Made by a program: the position numbers and the translations under genes
From: Bacillota bacterium
Lineage (GTDB): Bacteria > Bacillota > Bacilli > Thermoactinomycetales > DSM-44946
Reading direction: 5' to 3'
Length of the DNA: 6,000 bases
Assembly: GCA_021793745.1 (NCBI GenBank)
Contig: JAJYSD010000090.1
Span: 1 to 6,000 of the forward strand
Shown: one piece after another, positions 1 through 5,891 of the stretch
Layout of the letters: the number at the start of each line of letters is the position of its first letter
Numbering within the stretch: the first letter of the stretch is position 1
The notes under the pieces: generated by a model
Database searches by the model: none
Seen by the model: the letters and a program-made list of their open reading frames with translations, nothing else
What the model was told of the DNA's origin: nothing

Positions 1-72
1 CGCATGAAAGGACGGCAACCGTCGTTCCGTAAAGCGCGACCGATCCGGCGACGATATGGCCTTCCGCGCTAT

Positions 73-110
73 CGGTTTCGACACGGTTTCAGGTATATCT
101 TCCCTATACC
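73..110. repeat. Direct repeat and dyad upstream of the aminotransferase promoter
   Basis: Two exact copies of CGGTTTC lie at 73-79 and 84-90, an 11-bp period, so they sit on about the same face of the helix. They are followed by a perfect 6-bp dyad, GGTATA (92-97) and TATACC (105-110), with a 7-base spacer. The cluster ends 10 bp before the proposed -35 box at 121, where an activator or repressor often binds. The repeats are seen directly; a regulatory role is inferred, and I cannot name the regulator. Confidence 0.4.
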
Positions 111-120
111 AACTTTATTC

Positions 121-149
121 TGGACGATGTGGATATTTATTCGTATAAT
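121..149 (+). promoter_or_regulatory. Sigma-A-type promoter of the aminotransferase-symporter operon
   Basis: A perfect -10 box TATAAT is at 144-149. A -35 box TGGACG (4 of 6 matches to TTGACA) is at 121-126, with the optimal 17-bp spacer. The region is distinctly AT-rich within GC-rich surroundings. Transcription would start near 156, giving a leader of roughly 85 bases before the aminotransferase start. A second -10-like TATACT at 158-163 has no matching -35 box. Confidence 0.6.
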
Positions 150-226
150 CGTATTGTTATACTTTCGGGACCCACTCCTCCACCGGATCGATCGCCCGGG
201 ACGAAAAGCAAAAAAGCGGCAGAAAT

Positions 227-233
227 AAAGGAG
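227..233 (+). promoter_or_regulatory. Ribosome binding site fixing the aminotransferase start
   Basis: AAAGGAG is followed by 9 bases and then ATG at 243. This strong site selects 243 as the start, and no other start codon nearby in this frame has a comparable site. Confidence 0.8.
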
Positions 234-242
234 TGATTTCCG

Positions 243-1559
243 ATGAGCACAAAGGAAACGTTTCTTCAGCGAATGAACCGCCATCTGGCCCCGACCATGG
301 CGAAAGATTTTCCCAATCTGCCGGTGGTCGGCGAAGAGGGGGGCTACTACCTGGGATTGGATGGAAAGAAGTATCTCGATTTCACCTCCGGCATCGCCGT
401 GACCAATGTGGGTCACCGCCATCCGAAGGTGGTCGAGGCGATCAAAGCGGCGGCGGATCGCTTGCTTCACGGGCCCATGGGGGTGATCGTCTACGAATCC
501 GCCTTGAAGTTGGCGGAGGAGCTGACCCGCATCCTGCCCGACGGGCTGGACTGTTTCTTTTTCGGAAACAGCGGTGCGGAAGCGGTGGAGGGGGCGATCA
601 AGCTGGCCAAGCACGCCACCGGAAGGCCCTGCATCGTTTCCTTTACCGGGGGTTTTCACGGGCGTTCCCTGGGAGCGCTGAGCGTCAGCACCTCCAAGAG
701 CAGATATCGGAACCATCTCCACGCGGTATCCGGCGTATATCCGATTCCCTATGCGGCTCCCCGCGAATGCCCGCCGGGACAAAGCGTCGCCGAGTGGTGC
801 GTGGCGGAGCTGGAGCGGAACTTCAGCCGGCTTTTTCGCCATCAGGTGTCACCGGAGGAAGTGGCCTGCGTTATTCTGGAGCCCGTTCTGGGCGAAGGCG
901 GATATGTGGTGCCGCCCCGTCAGTGGCTGGTCCGCCTGCGGGAAATCTGTGACCGCCACGATATCCTGCTCGTCTTTGACGAGGTGCAGACCGGCTTCGG
1001 TAGGACCGGCGAGTGGTTCGCCGCCCAAACCTTCGGCGTGACGCCGGATATCATGGCCATCGCCAAGGGAATCGCCTCCGGCCTCCCCCTCAGCGCCACC
1101 GCCGCCTCCCGGGAGCTGATGCAGAAGTGGACACCGGGGGCGCACGCAACCACCTTCGGAGGAAACCCCATCGCCTGCGAAGCGGCGCTGGCAACCATCC
1201 GGGTCATCGAAGAGGAGAACCTCTTGAGCAATTGCCGTCAAATGGGCGCCTACGCCCGGGAAAAACTGGAGCAGCTCCGCAAGAGACACAGGCGCATCGG
1301 AGATGTCCGCACCGTCGGACTCATGATCGGAATCGAAATCGTCGATCCCAAAACCGGGGATCCCGACGGCGAAACGCTGATGCGGATTCTCCGCCGATGC
1401 GCCGATTACGGGGTCTTATTCTATCTCTGCGGAAATCAGGGTGAAGTGATCCGCATGATTCCCCCGCTCACTGTCACCCGAGATCAGATCGACGAAGGGC
1501 TGGATGTGTTCGAACGGGTACTGCGGGAATTGGATTCCCCCGGCCATCCGGCTCCATGA
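243..1559 (+). CDS. gabT: Class III PLP-dependent aminotransferase, GABA aminotransferase-like
   Basis: A 438-residue cytoplasmic enzyme of the usual length for 4-aminobutyrate and related omega-amino-acid aminotransferases. It would move the amino group of an omega-amino substrate to 2-oxoglutarate or pyruvate. Motifs in order: FTSGIAV (47-53), the PLP-phosphate segment [16 protein letters not shown] (108-123), FHGRS with Arg141, EPVLGEGGY (213-221), [12 protein letters not shown] (245-256) with PLP-nitrogen Asp246 and Gln249, catalytic Lys275 in IAKG, and TTFGGNP (303-309). By my recalled alignment, Arg141, Glu218, Asp246, Lys275 and Arg404 match E. coli GabT Arg141, Glu211, Asp239, Lys268 and Arg398. 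Those include both substrate carboxylate-binding arginines. It is the first gene of an operon with an SSS symporter, and no succinate-semialdehyde dehydrogenase is in view. The class is near certain. The exact substrate (GABA, beta-alanine, ornithine-type or another) is not settled, so the symbol is tentative. Confidence 0.93.
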   Translation: MSTKETFLQRMNRHLAPTMAKDFPNLPVVGEEGGYYLGLDGKKYLDFTSGIAVTNVGHRHPKVVEAIKAAADRLLHGPMGVIVYESALKLAEELTRILPDGLDCFFFGNSGAEAVEGAIKLAKHATGRPCIVSFTGGFHGRSLGALSVSTSKSRYRNHLHAVSGVYPIPYAAPRECPPGQSVAEWCVAELERNFSRLFRHQVSPEEVACVILEPVLGEGGYVVPPRQWLVRLREICDRHDILLVFDEVQTGFGRTGEWFAAQTFGVTPDIMAIAKGIASGLPLSATAASRELMQKWTPGAHATTFGGNPIACEAALATIRVIEEENLLSNCRQMGAYAREKLEQLRKRHRRIGDVRTVGLMIGIEIVDPKTGDPDGETLMRILRRCADYGVLFYLCGNQGEVIRMIPPLTVTRDQIDEGLDVFERVLRELDSPGHPAP

Positions 1560-1565
1560 AGGAGG
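1559..1565 (+). promoter_or_regulatory. Ribosome binding site overlapping the aminotransferase stop
   Basis: AAGGAGG begins on the last base of the aminotransferase stop codon (TGA, 1557-1559) and is followed by 7 bases and then ATG at 1573. This near-ideal site picks 1573 over in-frame starts further upstream, which would lie inside the aminotransferase gene. It implies translation of the two genes is tightly linked. Confidence 0.85.
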
Positions 1566-1572
1566 TCTTCGA

Positions 1573-2982
1573 ATGAACCTATGGGATACAGGGGTGCTCC
1601 TGCTCTATTTTCTCATCCTGATCGGGATTGGCATGATCGGCACCCGCAAGGTGAACACCCCGGAGGAATATGTTTTGGCCGGCCGCAATTTGGGGTTGGT
1701 CATCTACTGCAGCTGTTTGGTCGCGGTCATCATCGGCGGGGCCGCCACCATCGGCGCCGCCAGACTGGGATATGAGCACGGGATCTCCGGCATGTGGTTC
1801 GTCGTGATGCTGGGATTCGGCATCATGTTGCTGGGACTGTTTTTCAGCGGCGCCTTCAACCGATTGAAGGTGACAACCATCAGCGAGCTGCTGGGACTCA
1901 AATACGGCGATCAGACCCGTCTGATCAGCGCCGGCGTAGCGGTGATCTATACGATCATGGTGACGGTGACACAGGTGATCGGCATGGGATCCATCATCCA
2001 TGCGATCCTCGGCTGGGAGCTGACGACCTCCATGATCGTCGGCGGGGGAATCGTCATCTTTTATACTCTGTTGGGCGGTATGTGGAGTGTCACCATGACC
2101 GACGTGATCCAGTTTGTCATCATGACCGTCGGCGTGTTCTTCGTCATGTTGCCCAGGTCCCTCTCCCACGTCGGGGGCTTCTCCGCCCTCATAAACCAGG
2201 TTCCGGCCACCCACCTGGATGTCACCCATATCGGAGGAACCCAGATCTTTCAATATTTCCTCCTCTATTGTCTGGGCATGGTGGTATCCCAGGATATCTG
2301 GCAGCGGGTGTTCACAGCCCGGACCGCCACCGTCTCCCGAACGGGCGCTGTATTTGCCGGTGCCTACAGCATCGCCTGGGCCATCGCCCTCAGCCTGATC
2401 GGGATGTGCGCCCTCGTGGCCCTCCCGGCCCTTGAGCAGCCCCAGGACGCCTTTGCCGCGATGGCAAGCGACATCCTTCCCCCCGGATTGCTGGGACTGG
2501 TGCTCGCCGCCGTCTGTGCCGCACTGATGTCCAATGCCTCCGGCTCGCTGCTCGCGTCATCCACGCTCTTGACCAACGACATCCTCGTTCGCTTTCTGTT
2601 CAGGGATGCCGACGACCGGAAATATATCTGGATATCCAAAGCATCCACTTTGTTCCTGGGGGCCCTCGCCATCACCTTCGCCATCTGGATCCAGGACGTG
2701 CTGGTGGCGCTGGATGTGGCCTACGCCATCCTGTCCGGGGCGATCTTCATCCCGGTGGTCTTAGGAATATTTTGGAAGAAAGCGACCCCCAAGGCCGGCT
2801 TCTCCGCGGTGATCGGGGGCACCGTCGTGGTGATCGGCGGGCTGGCCCTTCTGGGCATCACCTCCACCGATCCCATCATGTACGGCATGGCCGCCAGCCT
2901 GATCATCATGGTTTCCGTCTCCCTGTTGGACAAAAGGCTTGCTCGCCAACCCCGCGCCTCCGAACAACAGACGCAACTCTGA
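1573..2982 (+). CDS. Sodium:solute symporter (SSS family) transporter
   Basis: A 469-residue integral membrane protein with about 13 hydrophobic segments, roughly at residues 6-22, 43-60, 73-94, 118-140, 152-170, 176-193, 225-245, 258-280, 303-325, 355-374, 376-400, 406-427 and 435-452. This is the SSS (LeuT-fold) layout of Na+-driven importers such as PutP and PanF. Family marks are the N-terminal EEYVLAGRNLG (31-41), GGAATIGAARLGYEHGISG (55-73) in the broken first helix, GGMWSVTMTDVIQ (168-180), and SNASGSLLASSTLLTNDI (320-337). The last corresponds to the PutP Na+-site helix, with Ser320 at the PutP Ser340 position and Asn321 where PutP has Thr341. It lies 13 bases after the aminotransferase in the same transcript and is followed by a terminator. 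The likely cargo is therefore the aminotransferase's substrate or a related organic solute, but sequence alone does not reveal it. The family call is firm and the substrate is unknown. Confidence 0.92.
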   Translation: MNLWDTGVLLLYFLILIGIGMIGTRKVNTPEEYVLAGRNLGLVIYCSCLVAVIIGGAATIGAARLGYEHGISGMWFVVMLGFGIMLLGLFFSGAFNRLKVTTISELLGLKYGDQTRLISAGVAVIYTIMVTVTQVIGMGSIIHAILGWELTTSMIVGGGIVIFYTLLGGMWSVTMTDVIQFVIMTVGVFFVMLPRSLSHVGGFSALINQVPATHLDVTHIGGTQIFQYFLLYCLGMVVSQDIWQRVFTARTATVSRTGAVFAGAYSIAWAIALSLIGMCALVALPALEQPQDAFAAMASDILPPGLLGLVLAAVCAALMSNASGSLLASSTLLTNDILVRFLFRDADDRKYIWISKASTLFLGALAITFAIWIQDVLVALDVAYAILSGAIFIPVVLGIFWKKATPKAGFSAVIGGTVVVIGGLALLGITSTDPIMYGMAASLIIMVSVSLLDKRLARQPRASEQQTQL

Positions 2983-3007
2983 AAATCCAAGGACTGCTGC
3001 CTCCTCG

Positions 3008-3044
3008 CCTCTCCATCCGTTAGATGGAGAGGGATTTTGTTGTT
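3008..3044 (+). terminator. Intrinsic terminator after the symporter gene
   Basis: A perfect 10-bp stem (CCTCTCCATC 3008-3017, GATGGAGAGG 3023-3032) with a 5-base loop is followed by GATTTTGTTGTT. It starts 25 bases after the symporter stop and ends the two-gene operon. It also overlaps the upstream end of the longest possible nagZ reading frame, which argues against a nagZ start at 3024. Confidence 0.85.
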
Positions 3045-3049
3045 GCAAT

Positions 3050-3071
3050 TGTGATAATCGTTTTTAAACGA
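3050..3071 (+). promoter_or_regulatory. Candidate extended -10 promoter with palindromic operator for nagZ
   Basis: TGTGATAAT at 3050-3058 fits an extended -10 element (TG, one base, GATAAT with 5 of 6 matches). No good -35 box lies at the right distance, which extended -10 promoters can tolerate. A dyad overlaps and follows it: TCGTTT (3058-3063), TT, AAACGA (3066-3071), which would lie across the expected start of transcription. A repressor site is a reasonable inference. The position between the upstream terminator and nagZ supports a promoter here. Confidence 0.35.
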
Positions 3072-3119
3072 CAAGGAAAAATCGCCGCCCATGTCGAACA
3101 GGATCAACGATTCGGATGT

Positions 3120-3127
3120 AAAGGAGG
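3120..3127 (+). promoter_or_regulatory. Ribosome binding site fixing the nagZ start
   Basis: AAAGGAGG is followed by 7 bases and then ATG at 3135. This decides for 3135 over the in-frame ATG at 3024, which has no comparable site and lies in the loop-side of the terminator stem. Confidence 0.88.
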
Positions 3128-3134
3128 AGGCGCC

Positions 3135-4877
3135 ATGTTCCCCCTTCGCCGTGTGTGGACGGGAATTTTCGCCTGTGCCCTGGGGGTTGCCCTGACCGCA
3201 TCGGTGCAGGCCGCTCCCGCTTCGCCGCCGAATCCCCCGGCTTCCCAAGACGGAGTGGAACACCTTCTCTCCCGGATGACCCTGGAGGAGAAGGTCGGGC
3301 AGATGGTGATGGCGGTCACCCACAACCCTCCCGGCGGCATGCCCGATGAAAATACCCGGAAAGCCATCCAGGATTACCACATCGGCTCGGTGATCATCTA
3401 CAACAAAGAGAATCCCGCCTTCATGGCCGAATACAACAACCGGCTCCAGAAGTGGGCCTCCCAAACCCGGTTGGGAATCCCGCTCCTGATCTCCGCCGAT
3501 TTGGAGTTCGGCACCTTCCAAAACATTCGCCGGGGAACCACCCCCTTCCCCCGGCAGATGGGGATCGGGGCCACCCACAGCATCCGGGATGCCGCGGAAG
3601 CCGCCCGCTTGACTGCTCGGGAAGCCCGGGCGATGGGATTTGCCTGGAACTTCGCCCCAGTGGCCGATGTGAACACCAATCCGGAAAATCCCGTGATCGG
3701 CGTCCGCGCCTTCGGGGAAAACCCGCAACATGCGGCGAAACTGACCGTCGCCCAGGTGCGGGCCTACCAGCGGGAAAACGTGATCGCCTCGGCCAAACAC
3801 TTTCCGGGACACGGGGATACGGATGTGGACTCCCATCTCGGACTGCCCACGGTCAGCTACGATCGGGAAACCCTGGAAAAAGTGCATCTCCCGCCCTTTC
3901 AAGCCGCCATTGACGCGGGGGCCGATTCCATCATGACGGCCCACGTGGTGGTGGAAGCCATCGACCCGGAGCTTCCGGCCACCCTGTCCTCCAAAGTGCT
4001 GACAGGGCTTTTGCGGAACGAGATGGGCTATGACGGCATCATCATCACCGACGCCATGACCATGGACGCCATCGACGAAAACTGGGGCATCCGGGAGGCC
4101 ACGGTCAAGGCGGTGCAAGCCGGTGCGGATGTGATCATGGCCACCGGCTCCTTCGAGGACCAGGTGGAGACGGTGGAAGCGATTCGGGATGCGGTCCGGC
4201 GCGGAGCGCTCTCCGAAAAGCGGGTGGACGACTCCGTCCGCCGGGTGTTGCGGGTCAAATGGAAGTACGGGCTGTTTTCCCACCGCTACGCCGATCCGAA
4301 ACGGGCGGAGGCGGTGAACGGCCATCCCCTTCACCGGAAAAAGGCGTTCGAGATCGGCCGCCACTCCGTCACCCTGGTAAGAAATGAAGGCGTGTTGCCC
4401 TTCAGCCGGAATGGGAATCAAAGGACCCTGGTGGCGGGTGTGATCCAGGTGCCGGAAACGGTGGATGCGGTAAAGAGCATCGCAGGTGGAACAGCGGTTG
4501 GGTGGCAAGCCGGGACCCATGATCCTACGCCGGAAGAAATTGAGGAGGCGGTTCGGCTGGCCGAGCAGGCGGACCGGATCCTGGTCACCACCTATTCCCA
4601 GGGCAAACTCCCGCCGGGACAAAGCCAGCTGGTCCGGTCGCTTTTGAACACGGGGAAACCGGTGGCCGCCCTCTCCCTGGGGCTGCCCTATGATCTCGCC
4701 GATTATCCGGAGGTGGACGCTTACCTCGCCGCCTATGCCCTCGACCGCTGGCAAACGCCCAACCCCACCGCGCTCCGGGCGGCGGTGGAAGTGATCTTCG
4801 GCGAGCAGCCGGGGGGACGGCTTCCGGTGACCATCGGCGATCTTTACCCCTACGGGCACGGGCTGCGCTACGACTGA
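3135..4877 (+). CDS. nagZ: Secreted GH3 beta-N-acetylglucosaminidase (NagZ type)
   Basis: A 580-residue exo-glycosidase that would remove beta-linked N-acetylglucosamine from peptidoglycan (muropeptide) fragments. Residues 1-26 form a Sec signal peptide: Arg5-Arg6, a hydrophobic stretch from 11 to 22, and probable cleavage after VQA (24-26). The enzyme therefore acts in the cell-wall space, as in Bacillus rather than the cytoplasm as in E. coli. Cys14 lies in a poor lipobox (IFAC), so a lipoprotein is less likely. The GH3 catalytic domain spans about 40-385. It has KHFPGHGDTDVDSH (221-234), which includes the NagZ-type Asp232/His234 acid-base dyad, and the nucleophile Asp306 in GIIITDAMTM (301-310). 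A C-terminal domain (about 400-580) gives the two-domain form of Bacillus NagZ, somewhat shorter than its roughly 640 residues. The usual DQEGG segment reads DLEFG (122-126). It is a single-gene unit between two terminators, with no murQ, amiE or transporter beside it in the window. Confidence 0.9.
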   Translation: MFPLRRVWTGIFACALGVALTASVQAAPASPPNPPASQDGVEHLLSRMTLEEKVGQMVMAVTHNPPGGMPDENTRKAIQDYHIGSVIIYNKENPAFMAEYNNRLQKWASQTRLGIPLLISADLEFGTFQNIRRGTTPFPRQMGIGATHSIRDAAEAARLTAREARAMGFAWNFAPVADVNTNPENPVIGVRAFGENPQHAAKLTVAQVRAYQRENVIASAKHFPGHGDTDVDSHLGLPTVSYDRETLEKVHLPPFQAAIDAGADSIMTAHVVVEAIDPELPATLSSKVLTGLLRNEMGYDGIIITDAMTMDAIDENWGIREATVKAVQAGADVIMATGSFEDQVETVEAIRDAVRRGALSEKRVDDSVRRVLRVKWKYGLFSHRYADPKRAEAVNGHPLHRKKAFEIGRHSVTLVRNEGVLPFSRNGNQRTLVAGVIQVPETVDAVKSIAGGTAVGWQAGTHDPTPEEIEEAVRLAEQADRILVTTYSQGKLPPGQSQLVRSLLNTGKPVAALSLGLPYDLADYPEVDAYLAAYALDRWQTPNPTALRAAVEVIFGEQPGGRLPVTIGDLYPYGHGLRYD

Positions 4878-4962
4878 CACCACCGGCAGCACGAGCTTTC
4901 GACGGCGGTTTGTGTTCCATCGTAAACCATTTGTCGCTCCCATGGGACTCGGTCCATACGAA

Positions 4963-4994
4963 AAGGCGGGCAGCTGGCCCGCCTTCAATCGTTT
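4963..4994. terminator. Bidirectional intrinsic terminator after nagZ
   Basis: A perfect 9-bp stem, AAGGCGGGC (4963-4971) and GCCCGCCTT (4977-4985), with a 5-base loop. On the plus strand it is followed by TTCAATCGTTTT, and on the minus strand by TTTTCG (the A-run at 4960-4964). It would end nagZ transcripts about 85 bases past the stop. It could also end leftward transcripts from the toxin-antitoxin operon, about 210 bases past the toxin stop. The T-runs are short on both sides, so efficiency is uncertain. Confidence 0.7.
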
Positions 4995-5193
4995 TGAAAT
5001 ATCCGGAGGGAGCGAGGTTTCGCCGAGCAACCCCTTCTCATGGAGTCGAGGCGAAACATCCCCACCCCTGGGCTTTTGAGGTCGGTCTGAGAGTAGCGGG
5101 CCCCCGATCATTGCCCGCGCACCGGGATCTTTCAGGCCCCTTCCGGGCCACAGTCCGTGCATGGACATCGACACTTCCCTGGCATCTTCCTCC
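4986..5193. other. Non-coding stretch with several inverted repeats
   Basis: No convincing gene lies between the nagZ terminator and the toxin gene. The stretch holds several hairpin-forming pairs: GTTTCGCC (5017-5024) with GGCGAAAC (5050-5057), GCGGGC (5096-5101) with GCCCGC (5113-5118), GGCCC (5135-5139) with GGGCC (5145-5149), and GTCC (5153-5156) with GGAC (5163-5166). None has a T-run typical of a terminator. It would be transcribed from the minus strand as the 3' tail of the toxin-antitoxin message. I recognise no known RNA family; it may be a structured 3' UTR, a small RNA or plain GC-rich spacer. Confidence 0.4.
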
Positions 5194-5415
5194 TCACTTC
5201 CCCCGGTTAAATTCCTCCATCGTGATCTTCAATTGCTTCTTCAAGATCTGCTGCCAAAGCCGCTTGGGGATTTCCCCGCTGCCGCGTGAAACTTTGGTGC
5301 GCAACACGGTTCCATCCGGAAGCTGCTTCTCGAAATAGATGTGATCCCTTTTCCCCGGCAGCTCTCTCCAACCGTTTCGCCGGCAGTATCGTTCCAACTC
5401 CCTCCAGGTGGGCAC
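5194..5415 (-). CDS. hicA: HicA-like toxin of a type II toxin-antitoxin module
   Basis: A 73-residue basic protein resembling HicA (YcfA-like) toxins, small mRNA-cleaving enzymes with a double-stranded-RNA-binding fold. The order matches the family: RELERYCRRNGW (5-16), then GKRDHIYFEK (21-30) with His25 at the place of the catalytic histidine in the usual G-S/D-H-H motif. Next comes a basic strand segment LRTKVSRGSGEIP (38-50), and the closing helix KRLWQQILKKQL (51-62), equivalent to the family's LRSILKQ helix. A short tail, ITMEEFNRGK, extends beyond most HicA proteins. The start is GTG at 5415, directly after the antitoxin's TGA and in the same frame. The nearest purine-rich site (GGTGGAG) is 12 bases away, so translation probably depends on ribosomes finishing the antitoxin. 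The toxin lying second is the reverse of the most common hicA-hicB order. The family call is fairly secure; activity is inferred. Confidence 0.8.
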   Translation of the reverse strand: MPTWRELERYCRRNGWRELPGKRDHIYFEKQLPDGTVLRTKVSRGSGEIPKRLWQQILKKQLKITMEEFNRGK

Positions 5416-5823
5416 TCAATCAATCAGCTCCACCACTTCATCTTCACTTTCAGCCAGTTGGACACGAAGAACGGCCGGGAAGTGGCGACGACGGTTTGGA
5501 GAAGAAAAGTACATGGGGAATTGGGCGAAGTAGTGCTCGGAGTAAATGAACAGTTCCTTGGCCAGAGCCCTTCGGAGGGATTCACGGTCTGGAGCATTTT
5601 CCACCAGGTCAAAGCCTTCCAGTGAACCGGTAACCGATCCATCTTCTTCATGCTCCACTTTCATCGTAAAACGCACTCCATTCAACAGTTCCCGGGCATG
5701 ATCCAACGAGATGGCCAGTATATGATCCCGATTGCGCTTCACTGCCTGGGGGCGCCCTCGCACGACACCGTCAATAAACTCCCCCCAATGCCGACGCACA
5801 TCGGTGGCGTTCATCGCTTGCAT
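5416..5823 (-). CDS. Chimeric antitoxin: Phd/YefM-like N-terminus, HicB-like C-terminus
   Basis: A 135-residue protein from ATG at 5823; TTG at 5829 (137 residues) or ATG at 5814 are possible alternatives. Residues 4-48 (MNATDVRRHWGEFIDGVVRG, then an IL-AISLDHARELL segment) look like the Phd/YefM DNA-binding and dimerising domain. Typical features are the N-terminal strand, helix xxRxxWxExxD and the 'KRNRDHILAIS' strand. Residues 51-100 (FTMKVEHEEDGSVTGSLEGF, then DLVENAPDRESLRRALAKEL) follow the HicB pattern of a beta strand, an acidic turn, a glycine strand and a helix, the fold that clasps HicA. Residues 101-135 are an acidic-ended extension (ESEDEVVELID). The gene abuts a HicA-like toxin with no gap and is preceded by TGTACA-type repeats, so it probably neutralises the toxin and represses the operon. 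I recall similar hybrids in other Bacillota but cannot cite a characterised one. Pairing with the toxin is well supported; the two-domain reading is by eye. Confidence 0.75.
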   Translation of the reverse strand: MQAMNATDVRRHWGEFIDGVVRGRPQAVKRNRDHILAISLDHARELLNGVRFTMKVEHEEDGSVTGSLEGFDLVENAPDRESLRRALAKELFIYSEHYFAQFPMYFSSPNRRRHFPAVLRVQLAESEDEVVELID

Positions 5824-5829
5824 CCTCAA

Positions 5830-5844
5830 CCCTCCTCACCTCCT
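5830..5844 (-). promoter_or_regulatory. Double Shine-Dalgarno region of the antitoxin
   Basis: On the minus strand, AGGAGGT (5844-5838) is followed directly by GAGGAGGG (5837-5830). The second lies 6 bases before ATG at 5823, the chosen start. The first lies 8 bases before TTG at 5829. The ATG is preferred as the better codon, but two alternative N-termini, differing by two residues, are possible. Confidence 0.6.
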
Positions 5845-5891
5845 ATTGTATCAGGATATGCACATTATGTACATTTTGTACGTTTTGTACA
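5845..5891 (-). promoter_or_regulatory. Candidate promoters of the toxin-antitoxin operon
   Basis: Two overlapping sigma-A-like pairs read leftward. One is TGTACA (5891-5886), a 16-bp gap and CATAAT (5869-5864), giving a leader of about 35 bases. The other is TGTACA (5873-5868), a 17-bp gap and TACAAT (5850-5845); its -10 box touches the Shine-Dalgarno region, so its leader would be very short. Each -35 box matches TTGACA at 4 of 6 bases and each -10 matches TATAAT at 5 of 6. Both -35 boxes sit inside the 9-bp repeats, which suits autorepression. Confidence 0.5.

Noticed and set aside
4..228. 74-codon plus-strand reading frame with a hydrophobic middle, ending just before the aminotransferase.
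   Set aside because: It spans the proposed promoter, whose AT-rich bases create the apparent membrane segment. Its arginine-rich ends look like translated non-coding DNA, and its stop overlaps the aminotransferase ribosome binding site. The region upstream of its ATG is outside the window, so a ribosome binding site cannot be judged.
1556..1576. Six-codon mini reading frame (MKEVFE) bridging the aminotransferase stop and symporter start with ATGA-type overlaps.
   Set aside because: It has no ribosome binding site of its own, and its sequence is explained by the symporter's AAGGAGG site between a TGA and an ATG.
3024..3134. Upstream in-frame extension of nagZ by 37 codons.
   Set aside because: The ATG at 3024 lies within the symporter terminator hairpin and lacks a ribosome binding site. 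ATG 3135 has AAAGGAGG at ideal spacing and leads directly into a signal peptide.
2721..5174. Minus-strand open frame of 817 codons opposite the symporter and nagZ.
   Set aside because: It is antisense to two firmly identified genes and shows low-complexity, His/Gly/Arg-rich translation with no recognisable domain. Such long shadows are common opposite GC-rich genes.
5424..5651. Other minus-strand and plus-strand frames over the toxin-antitoxin genes.
   Set aside because: They overlap the antitoxin and toxin frames, show no family resemblance and lack proper ribosome binding sites.
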